Of a DNA stretch of 64,000 nt, positions 44,346 to 55,370 are shown one piece after another (the first letter of the stretch is position 1; every line of letters begins with the position of its first letter). The notes below the pieces were generated by a model. The model worked only from the letters and a program-made list of their open reading frames with translations, ran no database searches and was not told where the DNA came from. The translations under genes were made by a program, and so were the position numbers. The stretch comes from Carettochelys insculpta (Eukaryota > Chordata > Testudines > Carettochelyidae), in NCBI RefSeq assembly GCF_033958435.1, contig NC_134161.1, positions 15,004,001-15,068,000 on the forward strand, in the 5' to 3' direction.

Positions 44346-45169
44346 TCAGCTACAAGAAAGAACAAATATAAGGTCTTCAGGAAAGGGCACTTTGCATTTT
44401 TGCACGTGTGTGAGACTTTTCTCTGTAAGGTCTCAAGGCAGCTCAGAGAACAAAATGGCTGCTCTCTCCTCATGCATGTTGTACAAAATACAATGGACCA
44501 GCAATCAGTGGCCTCTCTCAGACTCATAGTGACTAGACATGGATAGCAATGTTCCAATCTTCAATGAAAAATGGGGATAATTTTCCATGGATCCTTCATG
44601 ACCTCTCACCCCATTTATCAACCAGTTCTGGCAGTCATTGAGACAATTCTCCTCTGTGTACACTTTACTGTATGCGACACTTGCTGTTTGCTGTCCATGG
44701 ACAATAAAGCTCTCAGGACACCATTTGTGAAAAAGGGTTGTAACCTTCTGGGGTCAGTCCTCTATTCACACTTTAAACAGGCAAATCCTGTCAGCTGCCT
44801 TTCCCTTCAGACAAAGCATATCAGGCTGAATTAGGTCAGAGATGTCTCCTGTATTTTGACATCAGACAGGCTCAGCGATTTGAACCTGATCTCCATGTGC
44901 CGTTAACATGTCACAACAACAGCTGTGTCTTTTCAGAGAATCTGCTCATTTTCTAACTTTGACTTTTCCTTTTTTTTTTACAGGTGCCAAAGGAAGTTTG
45001 GTGCCCAAATTCTATTGAAAGTTGAGTGCTTACCTCTCTTGCAAGCTGTTGCCAACTCTCTGTTCTATTCTTCATTGAATTTTCTTCCTTGAAACACCTT
45101 TTCTCCAAGCAACCTGATCTCGGTAGCACATAATCCCCATTCCCGGTTTTTAAACCCACCCATTGTTTC
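44346..45169. other. Unannotated stretch, no gene seen
   Basis: A B-box complement at about 44877-44892 ('gatttgaacctgatctcc') suggests a decayed tRNA-SINE. The 'ctttttttttta' tract ending in 'cag' at 44972-44983 looks like an acceptor site but leads into no coding frame. Confidence 0.4.
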
Positions 45170-45345
45170 TGAAGTTGGGAAGGAATTTTCCCCAAGATCA
45201 GATTCACAGGGACCTGGGGAATATTTTACCTTCATCTGCAGTTTGGGGTATGGTTCACCTGCTGGAATCATCTGGGTCTATCTCAGCTAATCAATTCTGC
45301 ATTATTGTGGGGATCTCGGGAATTGGGGACACCTTAGTCTCTCTC
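45170..45345 (+). mobile_element. CR1/L3-like LINE tail fragment
   Basis: 'gaagttgggaaggaattttcc', 'cacagggacctggggaat', 'ttcatctgcagtttggggta' and 'tcacctgctggaatcatctg' follow the 3' region of an old amniote CR1-like subfamily. The remaining tail is vague. Confidence 0.5.
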
Positions 45346-45520
45346 AAAACCCTGAAAGTTGCAGTGTTTATTTTCTGCCTGTCGCATACAACAGTTTAGA
45401 CTTTTGCAACCTGAAATGCTTTAATTTAGTTTAATTTATTGAGCTCAATATATGGGTAACGAAGTGAAATTAAAAGACCTGTGCTATAGAAGAGGTCATA
45501 GCTTTAAACTCTATGCCTAT

Positions 45521-45840
45521 GGGTATGTGTACAGCTCAGCCTTATTTTGAAATAAACTATTCTGGAAGAGATTTTCCAGAATAGCTTATTTCAAATTAAT
45601 GCTGCTACACACAAAAGGCATTTCAAAATAGCTGAGTATTATTTGAAAAATACCATCCATACACAATAGACACCATTTTGAAATAGAGCCATTGGACACA
45701 CTATGGCTTATTTAGAAATAGTCTCGATCCCCTGTCTACACAGCCCCTATTTTGAAATACTTATTTTAAAATAGGCACTATTCCTCATACAATGAGGTTC
45801 ACCTATTTCCAAATAAGCTTTGCTGTGTAGAAATACCCTA
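45521..45840. mobile_element. Complete TIR element, about 320 bp
   Basis: 'gggtatgtgtacagctcagc' at the left and 'ctttgctgtgtagaaatacc' at the right are inverted with mismatches. The interior repeats 'atttcaaaatagctgagt', 'attttgaaatagagcc' and 'tgtctacacagcccctattt'. It is an inverted-orientation relative of 25094-25429. Non-coding. Confidence 0.65.
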
Positions 45841-45867
45841 TAAAATTGTGAAACCAGAGAAACACTG

Positions 45868-46100
45868 AGGCTCGGGCTACACCATAGCTGTATCTCGAAA
45901 TAACTTACACAATATGTGTTGCAAAAATTGCAAGCAGCTGTTTCAAATGTTCCACCACCCCTCTCACACCAAGGACACCCAGGAGTAGTGGGAATGAAAT
46001 ACTGCTCTCCAAAGAGTCCTATTATTTCAAGTGTGGCATTTAGCTGAGAGGTTTCTATTTTGGTATACAAATGTATCTCACAGTGTAATCATAGCCTGAG
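45868..46100. mobile_element. Complete TIR element, about 230 bp
   Basis: 'aggctcgggctacaccatag' versus 'gtgtaatcatagcctgag': imperfect terminal inverted repeats. The interior carries 'ctcgaaataacttac' and 'ctattatttcaag'. It lies only about 30 bp from the preceding element and directly before the next. Confidence 0.55.
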
Positions 46101-46119
46101 GATATGTCTACACATGTAG

Positions 46120-47037
46120 GTAGTCCGTCGTGTCAGACAATGATGGCTTGCGCTTGCACAAGCTCATCGGTTGTGGACTCGCATGTGGCTGAGGAGTCCA
46201 AGCTTTGAATGGCATGGGTGTTCACAGTGGGGGCAAGGGAATTGTCTGGCTTTGTTGGTGCAGCGGCTGCTGCTGTTGCTTTCTTCCTCTCATGAGCATC
46301 AACGAGGCATATGCATCACTGCTCTTCAGAGTTGTCATACGCAGGTCGTATGAGAGCACGCCAGCCTGTTCGGTCTTTTGCATGCTGCTCTAGCTGATCT
46401 GGTTTTAAACCAGAATGAGTAATGTTGGCCTTCACACAGTCTTTTTACCTCCTGCGAGGCCTGTCTTGTTTCCTTTTGCCCTGGGAGAGTTCACTGTAGA
46501 GGAGTTGCTTAGGGTTTCTTGACCCTTACATTCGTATGACATGCCCTGTCCAGTGAAGCTGGGCTTTCAGAATCATGGCTTCAATGCTCGTGGCTCCTGC
46601 TCTGTCCAAGACTTCCAGGTTTGTAATTCTGTCCTGCCATCAAATGAGCAGTATTGACCTCAGGCTGCATGTGTGGAAGCGCTCCAGCAGTTTTGTATGT
46701 TTTCTGTACAAGGTCCAGGTTTCACAGCCATACAGGAGACTGGTCAGGACTACAGCCTTGTATGCCTTCAGTTTAGTGGACTGTCGGATATTATGCTGAT
46801 TCAACACTCATGCTCTCAGACGTCCTAGTGCCCGGCTGGCCTGGCAGATTCTGATATTGATTTCTTTGTCAAGGGAGCCATCATTGGCTATCACACTGCC
46901 AAGGTACTGGAACTCCTCTACTGTTTTTAACTCTGTTCCTTCAATAGAGATTGAAGCGGGGAGATCAGCAGATCCTAGAGCAGGTTGAAACAGTGTCTCG
47001 GTCTTTCCCAGGCTGATGGTCAAACGAAAGAGCCAAT
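46120..47037 (-). mobile_element. APE-type LINE fragment, 5'-truncated, minus strand
   Basis: The minus strand encodes an RT C-terminal portion: ISLGKTETLFQP, SIEGTELKTVEEFQYLGS, DKEINIRICQASRALGRLR (47023-46808). After a frame change come KLKAYKAVVLTSLLYGCETWT and LLERFHTCSLRSILL-type text, an arrangement seen in APE LINEs of fish and reptiles. It differs from the LINE at 34326 in wording (LGRLR, YGCETW), so it is a different family. The 3' end is near 46120 and the 5' end is truncated. Confidence 0.8.
46808..47023 (-). pseudogene. LINE RT C-terminal remnant
   Basis: A 71-codon open frame with the YLGS motif and the 'SLDKEI..RI..A..ALGRLR' helix that follow the palm/thumb in this LINE type. 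It is open but partial: no ADD box is present, and the downstream thumb is in another frame. Confidence 0.8.
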
Positions 47038-47101
47038 TCTACACGTAGCTCTTCCAGAATAGCTTATTTTGAAATAATGCTGCTGTATAGACATACCCTT
47101 A

Positions 47102-50100
47102 GGTCATTTACTATTGCTAGCTAGTTATCATGTTGATAGCAAGCCAGAAATGCCTAAACAGACAATTCTCTTCTCCCACAGATGAACCACCTCCTGCATA
47201 CACAGAAGCATTTACAAAAACAAAGTTGAAAATAGTTGTGTGCTGTATAAAGACACATAAATAATGCACTCTCTGACTGCCACACAATGCAGTACAGCAT
47301 GTTTTCATCAATGTGATAAATGCTGGTACAGTTGTTTTAATTGTTGTGATCATGTTATAAGGGAGGCACATCTGTGCTTAGCCTGAGGGAACAGCCATGT
47401 CGTGCTGATCTTGACAAACTAGTTTCGTTTGCTCACCATTCCCTTTGCCTGAATGATATGCCTCTGGTGCCTGTTGTGTTTTTATCCCTCCTTGTGACAG
47501 AACAGGGAGAGCTGACTGAATTAATAAAGACTGAGGCAACAACAATGGGCCAAACTGGCAAATCTCCGTTGAAGGCAATGGACCAGACTTGCAGCTGGTG
47601 TAAATAACCAATCTGCTGCAGTCGATGTTGAGTTACACCACTCGGGATCAGGCCTGGTGCTCCTAGGAATGCCACAGTCATTATTCTAGCCTCATTATCA
47701 GTCTTCAATTATTGTCTTTCTTTCTTTCTTTCTGGGAGTCAGCAGTAGAAGAAGTTTTGAGGAAGTAATTTAATTCCCCTCTGTCCCGGAACTCATGGAG
47801 CTGTTGAAACTCTTTGGTATCCCCAAGACACCTTCTGGGATGGAAAATCCACTGAGAAATGAGCCATGGAGACCATAAACATATGTTGCCGTCCCTCCCA
47901 GCCATTCACTTGGCAGGCACTTGGAAAATCAGCAGTGACTGCTGGGGCCTAACTCCTAGCTGGCCAGGAAGTGAGAGCAGAAGGCCTTTTTAGGTTGCAA
48001 TGATGCCAGCCAATTGGCAATGTTTAGTAATGTAACTTATACCATTTCTTCCTGAAACATGTTTTTTACTTTCTTTTTCGAGTGGCCAAGTGCAACTCAC
48101 CAGGCAGCAAAGGAGCAGGCGCAGGAGCAGACAGGATGCTGGAGAGGGAAAAAAAAAAACAACAATTTGGCCAGTACTTTGACAGAAATTGCTGGTGTAT
48201 ATGTCATGACATCCATGTAGGACTTCAGTTTTAAGGTTTCTTACTAGAGGCTCTTCTGGAACATTGATTTGAAAGGCAGTGCTTCAGGAGGTGTAAATCA
48301 GTGTAGCTAGGTCAGCCCTAGGTGACCTGCTGAAGATCGCACAGGGTATCTGATGTGGTTGGGTCCTGACCCTGAGTGTCCTGAACACAAGTGTAGTGCA
48401 TCAGTTGAAACAAGGCCAAACCAAGAAGTCTTTTCCTCTATAACACGAGCGGAACAGGCACTCAGATGTAGCCTGAATGGAACTTATTCTACTGGCCTGT
48501 AAGAAGGTACATTTTCATTTCACCTATAACTATCCAGCTTCTGATACCTTAGGCTAAATGTCTTCCAAGAGGCATGAAGTATTCCCAGTGCACAGTAATA
48601 TGAATGAACCTGTTGGAGGGGAGCATTCAGAAACTCTGTTTGAAGTCAACATTATCAGGTACAGCAGGAACAGAGACTTTTCTGAACGCAGACGGACAAG
48701 CCCCTTTGTAATTAGCTATGGCACATCAAAAGTAATTACATTGGCTGAAAGGGGATCCTAACCGGTTCTTTAGTGAGGTCAGAAGATCCTGGTAATTATG
48801 AATATAGATACTGAGTACTTAGCTGGGTAGCAGGATGACACAGAGGAAAATATTCCCCATTACAAAATCAAATCCCTACACAGACTTTACACTAATGGAC
48901 TATTAAACATTTAATGTTGTGTTAACAAATGGTTATTTCTCCATTAAGTGCTCTTCTGACCTATGCATAGTTTATGAGCAGTGCTGTCGTCCTTGAGAGA
49001 AGATTGCCCAGGGTACACAACAAAAATAGAAGGCAGGCATGAGAGGGGGAGACTGCACCTCCACCATGGAGCTCCACTGATATCCTGGAAGGCAGCCAGA
49101 CATTTATGAATGGTCCAGGAGCTCCTGCTCCTGCAGCAGCCAATCACCATGGTTAATAGGATGGAGAAGGGAAGAAATGGTCTTTGCTGTGTCGCAGGTT
49201 TATGGGGAGGGAGAGAAGGAATGCAGAATTAGAGCTGCCAGACTCCTGGATGATGGTACTTCAGCCCCATGTGATCCAAGTGAATCTCTGTATGGCTGAT
49301 CCATAATATCCAGCTAGGATAGTTAATGAAGCTGCATCCTGTAATTAGCTGGTAACTAGATGGAGACATAATTAATACATTCTGCAGTTTCATACCTTCT
49401 GCTTCCCCCCAATGGCACAGAAGGTGTGCGGGAAGCAATGGCTTGGTTTGCAGCATGCAGAAGGGGCCAATGGGTCGGTCAACATGTGCAGCTGATGCAA
49501 TGGGCCAGCCTGCAGCGCGGATGAGGAACAGGTACATGTGTGAGGTGCCAGCCCTCGGTACACGTTAGTCGTACAGAGAACAGAGCCGTTATCGTGCCTT
49601 CTGACCATCGCTGGAAACATGCTCACTTTGCCTCCATCCAGAACCCTCCCCCTCCGCTGGCTCCACACCAACGTGCACTAAAATAATGGCTTCCCTCACC
49701 TTCAAGGCCACTGCCAGGCTCAGTGACATCATCTTTTCAGAAATCCCCCTCACTCCTTTTGACCTCTGCTGCTCCCTCCTTGCTTCTCTAGGGAGTCACT
49801 CTTTGGCTGGCTGCACCCCACAAAGGGCTTACGTCTTCCTCCCTCAGCAATCCCCACCTTCGCAGGGCAGCTCAGCCCCTGCTTCTTCCATGGTGCCTGT
49901 ATCCAGGGAATCTGTCTACCAGCCTCCCTGTTTCCCAAGCCTGCCTCTCACATCTCCGTACTGTACCACTCCCTCTGGGCACCGGGAGCAGCACTCCACG
50001 TTAGTGCTCACCAATCAATCCATAGGGATCTCCCAGGAGATCCTGGAGTCTGACAGATGATTATGACCGGTTTGATTGCGAGGCTATCAAGCGCCAGCAG

Positions 50101-50330
50101 TTCAGCTGCTCCTCCTCACGCTTCTGTGGGGCCCAAGCCCTCTGCCTTGGACCACTCCCCACCCCAGACAGCCTCCTGTTTCCTGTGCAGGATGAGGAAG
50201 GAGGGAGGGGCAATGATGTCAGGGCATCCCTCCTCCCTTTGTCCCTGTACCCCATCTATACAGAGCAGGGTAGCCATGACAGGGCTTGGAATGGAGGGAG
50301 CTTGCTGGCAGCTGCTCCTAGGTCTGAGGG
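47102..50330. other. Gene-free stretch
   Basis: No gene. (CTTT)n at 47716-47733. A MIR-like trace near 48315-48345 ('ggtgacctgctgaagatcgc'). 48540-48760 is AT-balanced unique-looking DNA with 'gtaattagctatggc' and 'aaaagtaattaca' (homeodomain-like). The plus frame at 49686-50060 (124 codons) and others are unrecognised. Confidence 0.4.
47716..47733. repeat. (CTTT)n simple repeat
   Basis: Four to five 'cttt' units. Confidence 0.75.
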
Positions 50331-50334
50331 TGTG

Positions 50335-50425
50335 TAAAGGGGCAAGGTGAATAGTTAAGGTTGGGGGCTGCACTCAATGACCTCCTGAGGTCCCTTTGAG
50401 CCCCAGGGTTCTATGATCTCTGTCA
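50335..50425 (+). mobile_element. CR1 LINE 3' tail
   Basis: 'ggggctgcactcaatgacct', 'cctgaggtccctttgagcc' and 'agggttctatgatc' make up the CR1 tail. Only about 90 bp remain. Confidence 0.75.
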
Positions 50426-50680
50426 CTCACACACACTCCGTCTCTTTCACTCATGTCCCAGCCCAGCACATACTTGTGTTGCTATTGTTGCTACTCCCTT
50501 CCAGTTGTGTTATTTCCTGTTTTTGGATAGTCTGCGCATTTCATCCTTCTGCATTTCCCTCTTGTGTTTAAATCTAATTCTTTGAGCAGTGTGTTCTAAA
50601 ATGCCTGACCTGTCATGGCCGGAGTAATTATCCCGATGGTAATTTTTAAAAATAGATATTACAGCTAGGTTTTTGCTTTC
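50426..50680. other. Unannotated stretch
   Basis: Nothing recognised. Confidence 0.4.
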
Positions 50681-50761
50681 CACTGGTGGTGCACATCTGC
50701 ACATTATCTCAATAAGAAAATTCATTCCACACACAGATGGAAAAAAATTAGACAGGACACA
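50681..50761 (-). mobile_element. hAT-like element end, minus strand
   Basis: The complement of the 7991-8062 terminus: 'cactggtggtgcacatctgc', 'aagaaaattcattccacac', 'gatggaaaaaaattagacag'. Confidence 0.5.
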
Positions 50762-51258
50762 GACAGGGAGTCTCCTGGAACTGGGTTGGGTCTGCTGGAG
50801 AATCCTGCAGCCAAACTGGAGGTTGGCCACTAACAGTCCAGCAGTGCAGCAGGGCAAAGACAGACTACCTCCTGCCCTGGCCCTCCCCTGCTCCTGTTTC
50901 TGTGGCCCCTGTGGAGCCAGAGTGGGGGTGGGCCTGCCTTAGTCCTGCTGTGCCACTGTCTGGGACGTGTCTGAGATACTTGGTGCCCATCTGGAGCCTT
51001 CATCTTGAGTCCCAGCCCTGAGTCCTTTCCTGCACTCAAACTCCCTCCCAGAACCTGCACCCTAGACCCCTTCTCCAACCGCAAGGCCCTGGCCAAGGCT
51101 TCTTCTGGAGCCTGCACCCCAACCCCCGCCCCAGCCTGATGAGAGTGAGTGAGGATGGGGGATGGAGGAGGATGGAGTGAGCAGGGTGGAACCTCCGAGA
51201 AGGAAGGAGGTGGACCTATGGGTTGGGGTTGGGGTTGAGGTAGATCCTGGATTGTATT
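50762..51258. repeat. GC-rich repeat, hAT-like interior
   Basis: 'ccctgagtcctttcctgcac', 'tcaaactccctcccagaacc' and 'tgcaccctagaccccttc' alternate with G-rich 'gggttggggttggggttgag' near 51219-51239. This resembles the non-coding interior of turtle hAT-like elements. The 151-codon frame here is an accident of composition. Confidence 0.4.
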
Positions 51259-51260
51259 TA

Positions 51261-51633
51261 CAGTAAAACCCTGATAATCTGACATAATTGGGACTGATTA
51301 CAATCAGATAACCGAATGTGGCAGGTAATCACGGGTGGAGGTAGTAGAGGGAGGGGGCCGTTGGCTACCCCGGCCCCTTCTGCAGGGTGGGCAGCCAGCT
51401 GCTAGCTGCCTGCAGTTGATTTCTGGGCCAGCTGGCAGCTGGTGTGGACCAGACTCCCTAGGGCTAGCTCCCTGGGGCCCGTGTCCCAGGCGGGCAGCCC
51501 CAGGTAGGCCGCTGCCACCAGCCCCAGACGTGGAGCCCCAGGCGGCTCCAGGGGACAGCCGCCCCTGCCCTGGGCAGTGTTGGATAAAACGGACTGTTGG
51601 ATAACCCAGGGTCAGCTAATCCGGATTTTACCG
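51261..51633. mobile_element. pogo/Tigger-like short element
   Basis: The left terminus 'cagtaaaaccctgataatctg' (in two parts), preceded by TA, and the right terminus 'agctaatccggattttaccg' are inverted repeats of the pogo/Tigger type. Between them is GC-rich non-coding DNA, 'cagttgatttctgggcc' to 'gttggataaaacggactg', which echoes the TIR. The right TA is lost (followed by CAAA). Non-autonomous. Confidence 0.65.
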
Positions 51634-51639
51634 CAAATT

Positions 51640-54600
51640 CAAAAAGCGATCTTGTGCTTAAAAGGACTGGAACCCCCTGCTGGATGCATCTCCATGGCCC
51701 TGCTTGGGAACCATGAGCTCTGCTTTCCCGTGCCTTGTATGCTTTCCCTCTGTTCCTCCCCTGGCCCACGTGGCCTAACCCTCCCCATTGCTGTGGAAGC
51801 ACATTGCATCATCCAGCCCACAGTGGAACTCCGTCCCCGTGATTGCTCTTGGGCCATGTATTATTCCAGGCACAAAATTCCACACTGGGTTATCATGCAA
51901 GGGAAAGCACTGCCAGGGTCAGGCTGAATATGTCAAACCTGCCAAGCCCAATACTGCTCTGGAGAGCAGGCCAGCCATGCACTACTCAGCTCTCCCGGCA
52001 GACACTCATGGAGCGACAGCAATTACAGGCCACAATACAGATGATTTTGGCCCTGCGAGTTTCGGTGGGATAATGGGGCCTGATCACAGGCAGGAATAAA
52101 ATATCTCGGTAATAAACGGAAACATTTGGCTGTTTGAACCAGGGCCAGTTTTTATAACAATTTCCGTCTTAAGCCAGCTCAACACATTTTTAATGAAATC
52201 TCCTATAAAACCTTTAACGGCCCTCAATTCGTTTCAAGTGGTCAATGAGTTGGCAGTTTGAAATGATGAGTGGGATTCAGGCTCCATCTCCATTATTTAA
52301 GAGTCAAAAGTAATTCGTTTTTAATGCTTCCCCCCAAAATAACATTTTTTTAAAACGTGCCTTTGTCAATAAGGAGACAAAACCACTCCTGCCTGTGGAT
52401 CCAGGCACATGTGAGTCAGTCAAAGGCATGCGTGTTCTTCCAAGGGGCTCCTTTGTCAGGTAGCGTAGTGCAGCGTATGGTATTAGAATGTCTTTAAGCA
52501 TGGTAGCAAGTAATTACAGGATGTGGATTAATACACCACTCTTGGATGGATATCAGAGAGCAGCAACATGTCAATCTATGTTAATATGTGTCTGAAGTGC
52601 CAGTATCTGTGTTCTCTGCCATTGGCTGAGCTCACACAAGTCACTGTGTCGTGTGGTGCCTCAGTTTCCCCATCCACAAAATGGGGTTCATGTTACTGAC
52701 TGGCTCTGTAAAGCACTAGATAAGAGCTAGATATATTTGTTCATTCCAAAGCATATCAGCCTGACACGCTTCTGGCTGGTAGGTGCTACCACAATATACA
52801 TGATGAATAGCCATGATGTTTAATCACCAGCTCCTCCTACGTACACTCAAAAACAAGGAGAAGGCCAGCGTGCCACAAGGTCGGAATAGCTGCCTGCAGC
52901 TGCTCCCTTCTCACAAGTCCCATTTCATTCCCTCTTGGAGCTGAGGATAATACCTCTTGACTGATCTGAAACTCATCCCTGCTTCATTAGACTAGACTCT
53001 AGGGTCACGTCTCCGGCGATACCTATTCTTTGCATGGCACGGAGAGGAGTTAAAGGCAATGGGTTAAGTCCCTGGTTCCCTGCCAGGGGTTCCTCTCTTG
53101 CAGCTGGGCCTGCAAGATAAGACACCTACTACTGCTGCTACCACACCCAAGAGGGGAGTTCCTTTGGCTCCAGGGTAGAAGCCAGCATTTCCTGTGTGGA
53201 AGGATGGGGATCTACCCCAGCTGCACAGCACAGTCTTCTGTCTCCTCCTGTAACCTTTGCCCTCTGTGGGCCTGGGCTCTCCATTTCCCTGTCTCAGGAG
53301 GTGAGGCCAGATTGGGGAGAGGGTTAGAGATGGCACCTTAACGGTCCCCAAGTTCTGGGTCAGCCAGAGACCTGCCCAGCTCCTAGTGACAGTGCACTGT
53401 GGTCATTCCTACACCTGAACCGCCCTCTGCATTGTGGAGTTAAGAGAAAGTCTAGGCTGGGGACCTTGCTCCAGCGCTACCCAAGGGAGGGAAGTCTTCT
53501 GTGTAGGGGTACCCTCGAGGAACCATTCCTACCCTCTTTGCACTGTGGGAACAGAATGCAGGCCATTGCGTATCCAAGACCCAGGCACCTGGGGACTTAC
53601 TTGCCTTTCTCGTGGGCAAGCAGGTTGTGGATCCCCACCCTCCCGCCAGGGTGGATGGGCAGCTCACAGAGCCAGACATTGGCTGAGCGAGGGTACCTGC
53701 TTATTCGAATAATGAACTGGCAGCTATGTGAAAAGCAAGGGGCCTTCCAAGCTGCCCTGTTCTGAAGCTCACCTATAAAAGCTACGCCAGCTTTGCAAAA
53801 CATTTCAAATCGCCTGATCACTGTAATTACTGGCCTGGCGCCAGCCTGGCTCTCTAGCTCTCCGACGCCAGTGGGCTAGGAAGAAGGGGGTGTGAGAAAA
53901 AGCTTTTACAATAAAATGAATCATTGTTCCCATTCTGAAGAGCTTTATTTCCTATTATACTCATTTCTCTTAATTCCAGCAGGTCACTGGGATGTAAAGC
54001 AGCCACCTGCTGGGGGTGGGGAGGTGTCATTTCATGGGTCATGGCACTGAAATTGTTGTAAGTGAAAGATGCAGGCATTTTGCATGGATATGTATTGCTG
54101 GGAATTGAGTGAAATCTGGGACAAGCCTGATAGAGAGTAAAGGTGTGGGGAAGACGCACCTACTTCCCCCACTACTACTCCTGTCTCCCCAATTGGGGCA
54201 GGACAGAGCAAGGAGAAACCAACACACACTAACCAATAACGCGTCTCCTTTGAATAGCGCTTCAGGACAAGAGCACTTACAATATACAATGCATCAGGTT
54301 CTTACCTCAGGGCCAGCTCCCAGACTGGAAATGGACAAAGTCTTCTACTAGGCCAATCTCCTAGAACCTGAGAGGAAACAATTTCTACATTCTTCATCCT
54401 GGCTCAGCTCCCTCTTTAGTTTGCCCAGTGCTAGCGCGGGCAGTGCCGTCTGGATTACACTCAGAGTTTTCCCAGATGTAAGTTCCTGCCTATTCCCTTT
54501 TCTCTCTTTCTCAGGCACTTGCCAGAGCTCAGTGTCCAGGTTCCATAGCCAGTGGAGAACCTCTGTAGCCAGGGAGGCCAAGCATTGAAAACCACCTCCA

Positions 54601-55044
54601 GACACTGGCTGGGCATCATTCCACCATGTAACTTATTGCCTAATATTGGTGTCCCTGCAGTCACAGCCGGGGGAGCAAACCAGACCCAAGCCAGCTTGTA
54701 GCTGCAGCAACTCTGGTTGAGTAGAGTAGCCTGTGGAGTCTGGTCCAGAATCTACAGTCAAGTGAACAAGTGAGGCAGGTGCTGTGATGGACTCCCGAGT
54801 TGACAGAGCCTGTTAGATTCTTCGCCACTGATGCCTCCAGTCTGTAAGAATGTAGTTCTCAGCTCCCTGACGGTGCTGGTCATGCAGGTGTGCTACAAAG
54901 CCAGTGACACTCTTGGGTGTATGAACTGCTGTCGCAAAGGACTATGGGCAGATCAGTCATGGTCTTGCCCCCAGTCTGCAAGAGTGGGATTTCACCCTGA
55001 ATAGAAGCAGGCTTTTACACTGGTGCATGTTCTCTAAAGTGGTA
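51640..55044. other. Gene-free stretch with possible conserved blocks
   Basis: No gene recognised. A MIR-like complement at 52600-52720 ('gtgcctcagtttccccatc'). 52090-52540 and 53690-53860 read as unique AT-rich DNA with intact homeodomain-like words ('ggattaatac', 'gtaattacagg', 'gtaattactgg') and may be conserved. Confidence 0.4.
52600..52725 (-). repeat. MIR-like SINE fragment
   Basis: 'ctgagctcacacaagtcac' then 'gtgcctcagtttccccatcc' and 'acaaaatggggttcatgtta' in complement order of a MIR. Confidence 0.7.
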
Positions 55045-55370
55045 CAGATTGAACCTTTCTCACTCAGCCCCTTGGGACCTGACAGGTACCAAATGAGAGA
55101 ATCTGCCAGACCACGGGAGGTTAATATTGTCGAGGACATTACCAACACTTCCACTGCTTACTAGGCTCTTAGGAGACATTTAGGGGTAAATTACAGCTAA
55201 ATAACAGTACAGAACACTGAGAGCCAGGACTTGTGGCTGGAAACAAACTTTATGGGATCACAGGAGACTCGGTCACACACAGGATAAGTGGTCATCCAGC
55301 TAACTCAAATTATGATGGATTACGGAGTTTGCCAGATGAGAGAGTTCCGGATTAGGAGGTTCAACCTGTA
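55045..55370 (-). mobile_element. Complete pogo-like short element, TA duplication
   Basis: The element 55047-55368 is flanked by TA on both sides. Its ends 'cagattgaacctttctcac' and 'attaggaggttcaacctg' are inverted repeats. Interior landmarks ('aaacaaactttatgggatc', 'gtggtcatccagctaactc', 'gccagatgagagagttcc') match the half copy at 39130-39327 in reverse. Non-coding, so dependent on a pogo-type transposase elsewhere. Confidence 0.8.

Larger units (their letters stand above)
46104..47101. mobile_element. TIR element split by a LINE insertion
   Basis: The left piece 'atatgtctacacatgtag' (46102-46119) and right piece 'tctacacgtagctcttcc...ctgtatagacatacccttagg' (47038-47101) belong to one 'tctacac' element. 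The LINE at about 46120-47037 sits between them, with 'tctacacatgtag' and 'tctacacgtag' as a possible target duplication (differing by a 2-bp gap). Confidence 0.55.

Noticed and set aside
44972..44990. Polypyrimidine tract followed by CAG, as in a splice acceptor
   Set aside because: No downstream coding frame or donor site; such tracts are common by chance.
50830..51285. 151-codon minus-strand frame with many prolines
   Set aside because: Falls in a GC-rich repeat; composition alone makes it open.
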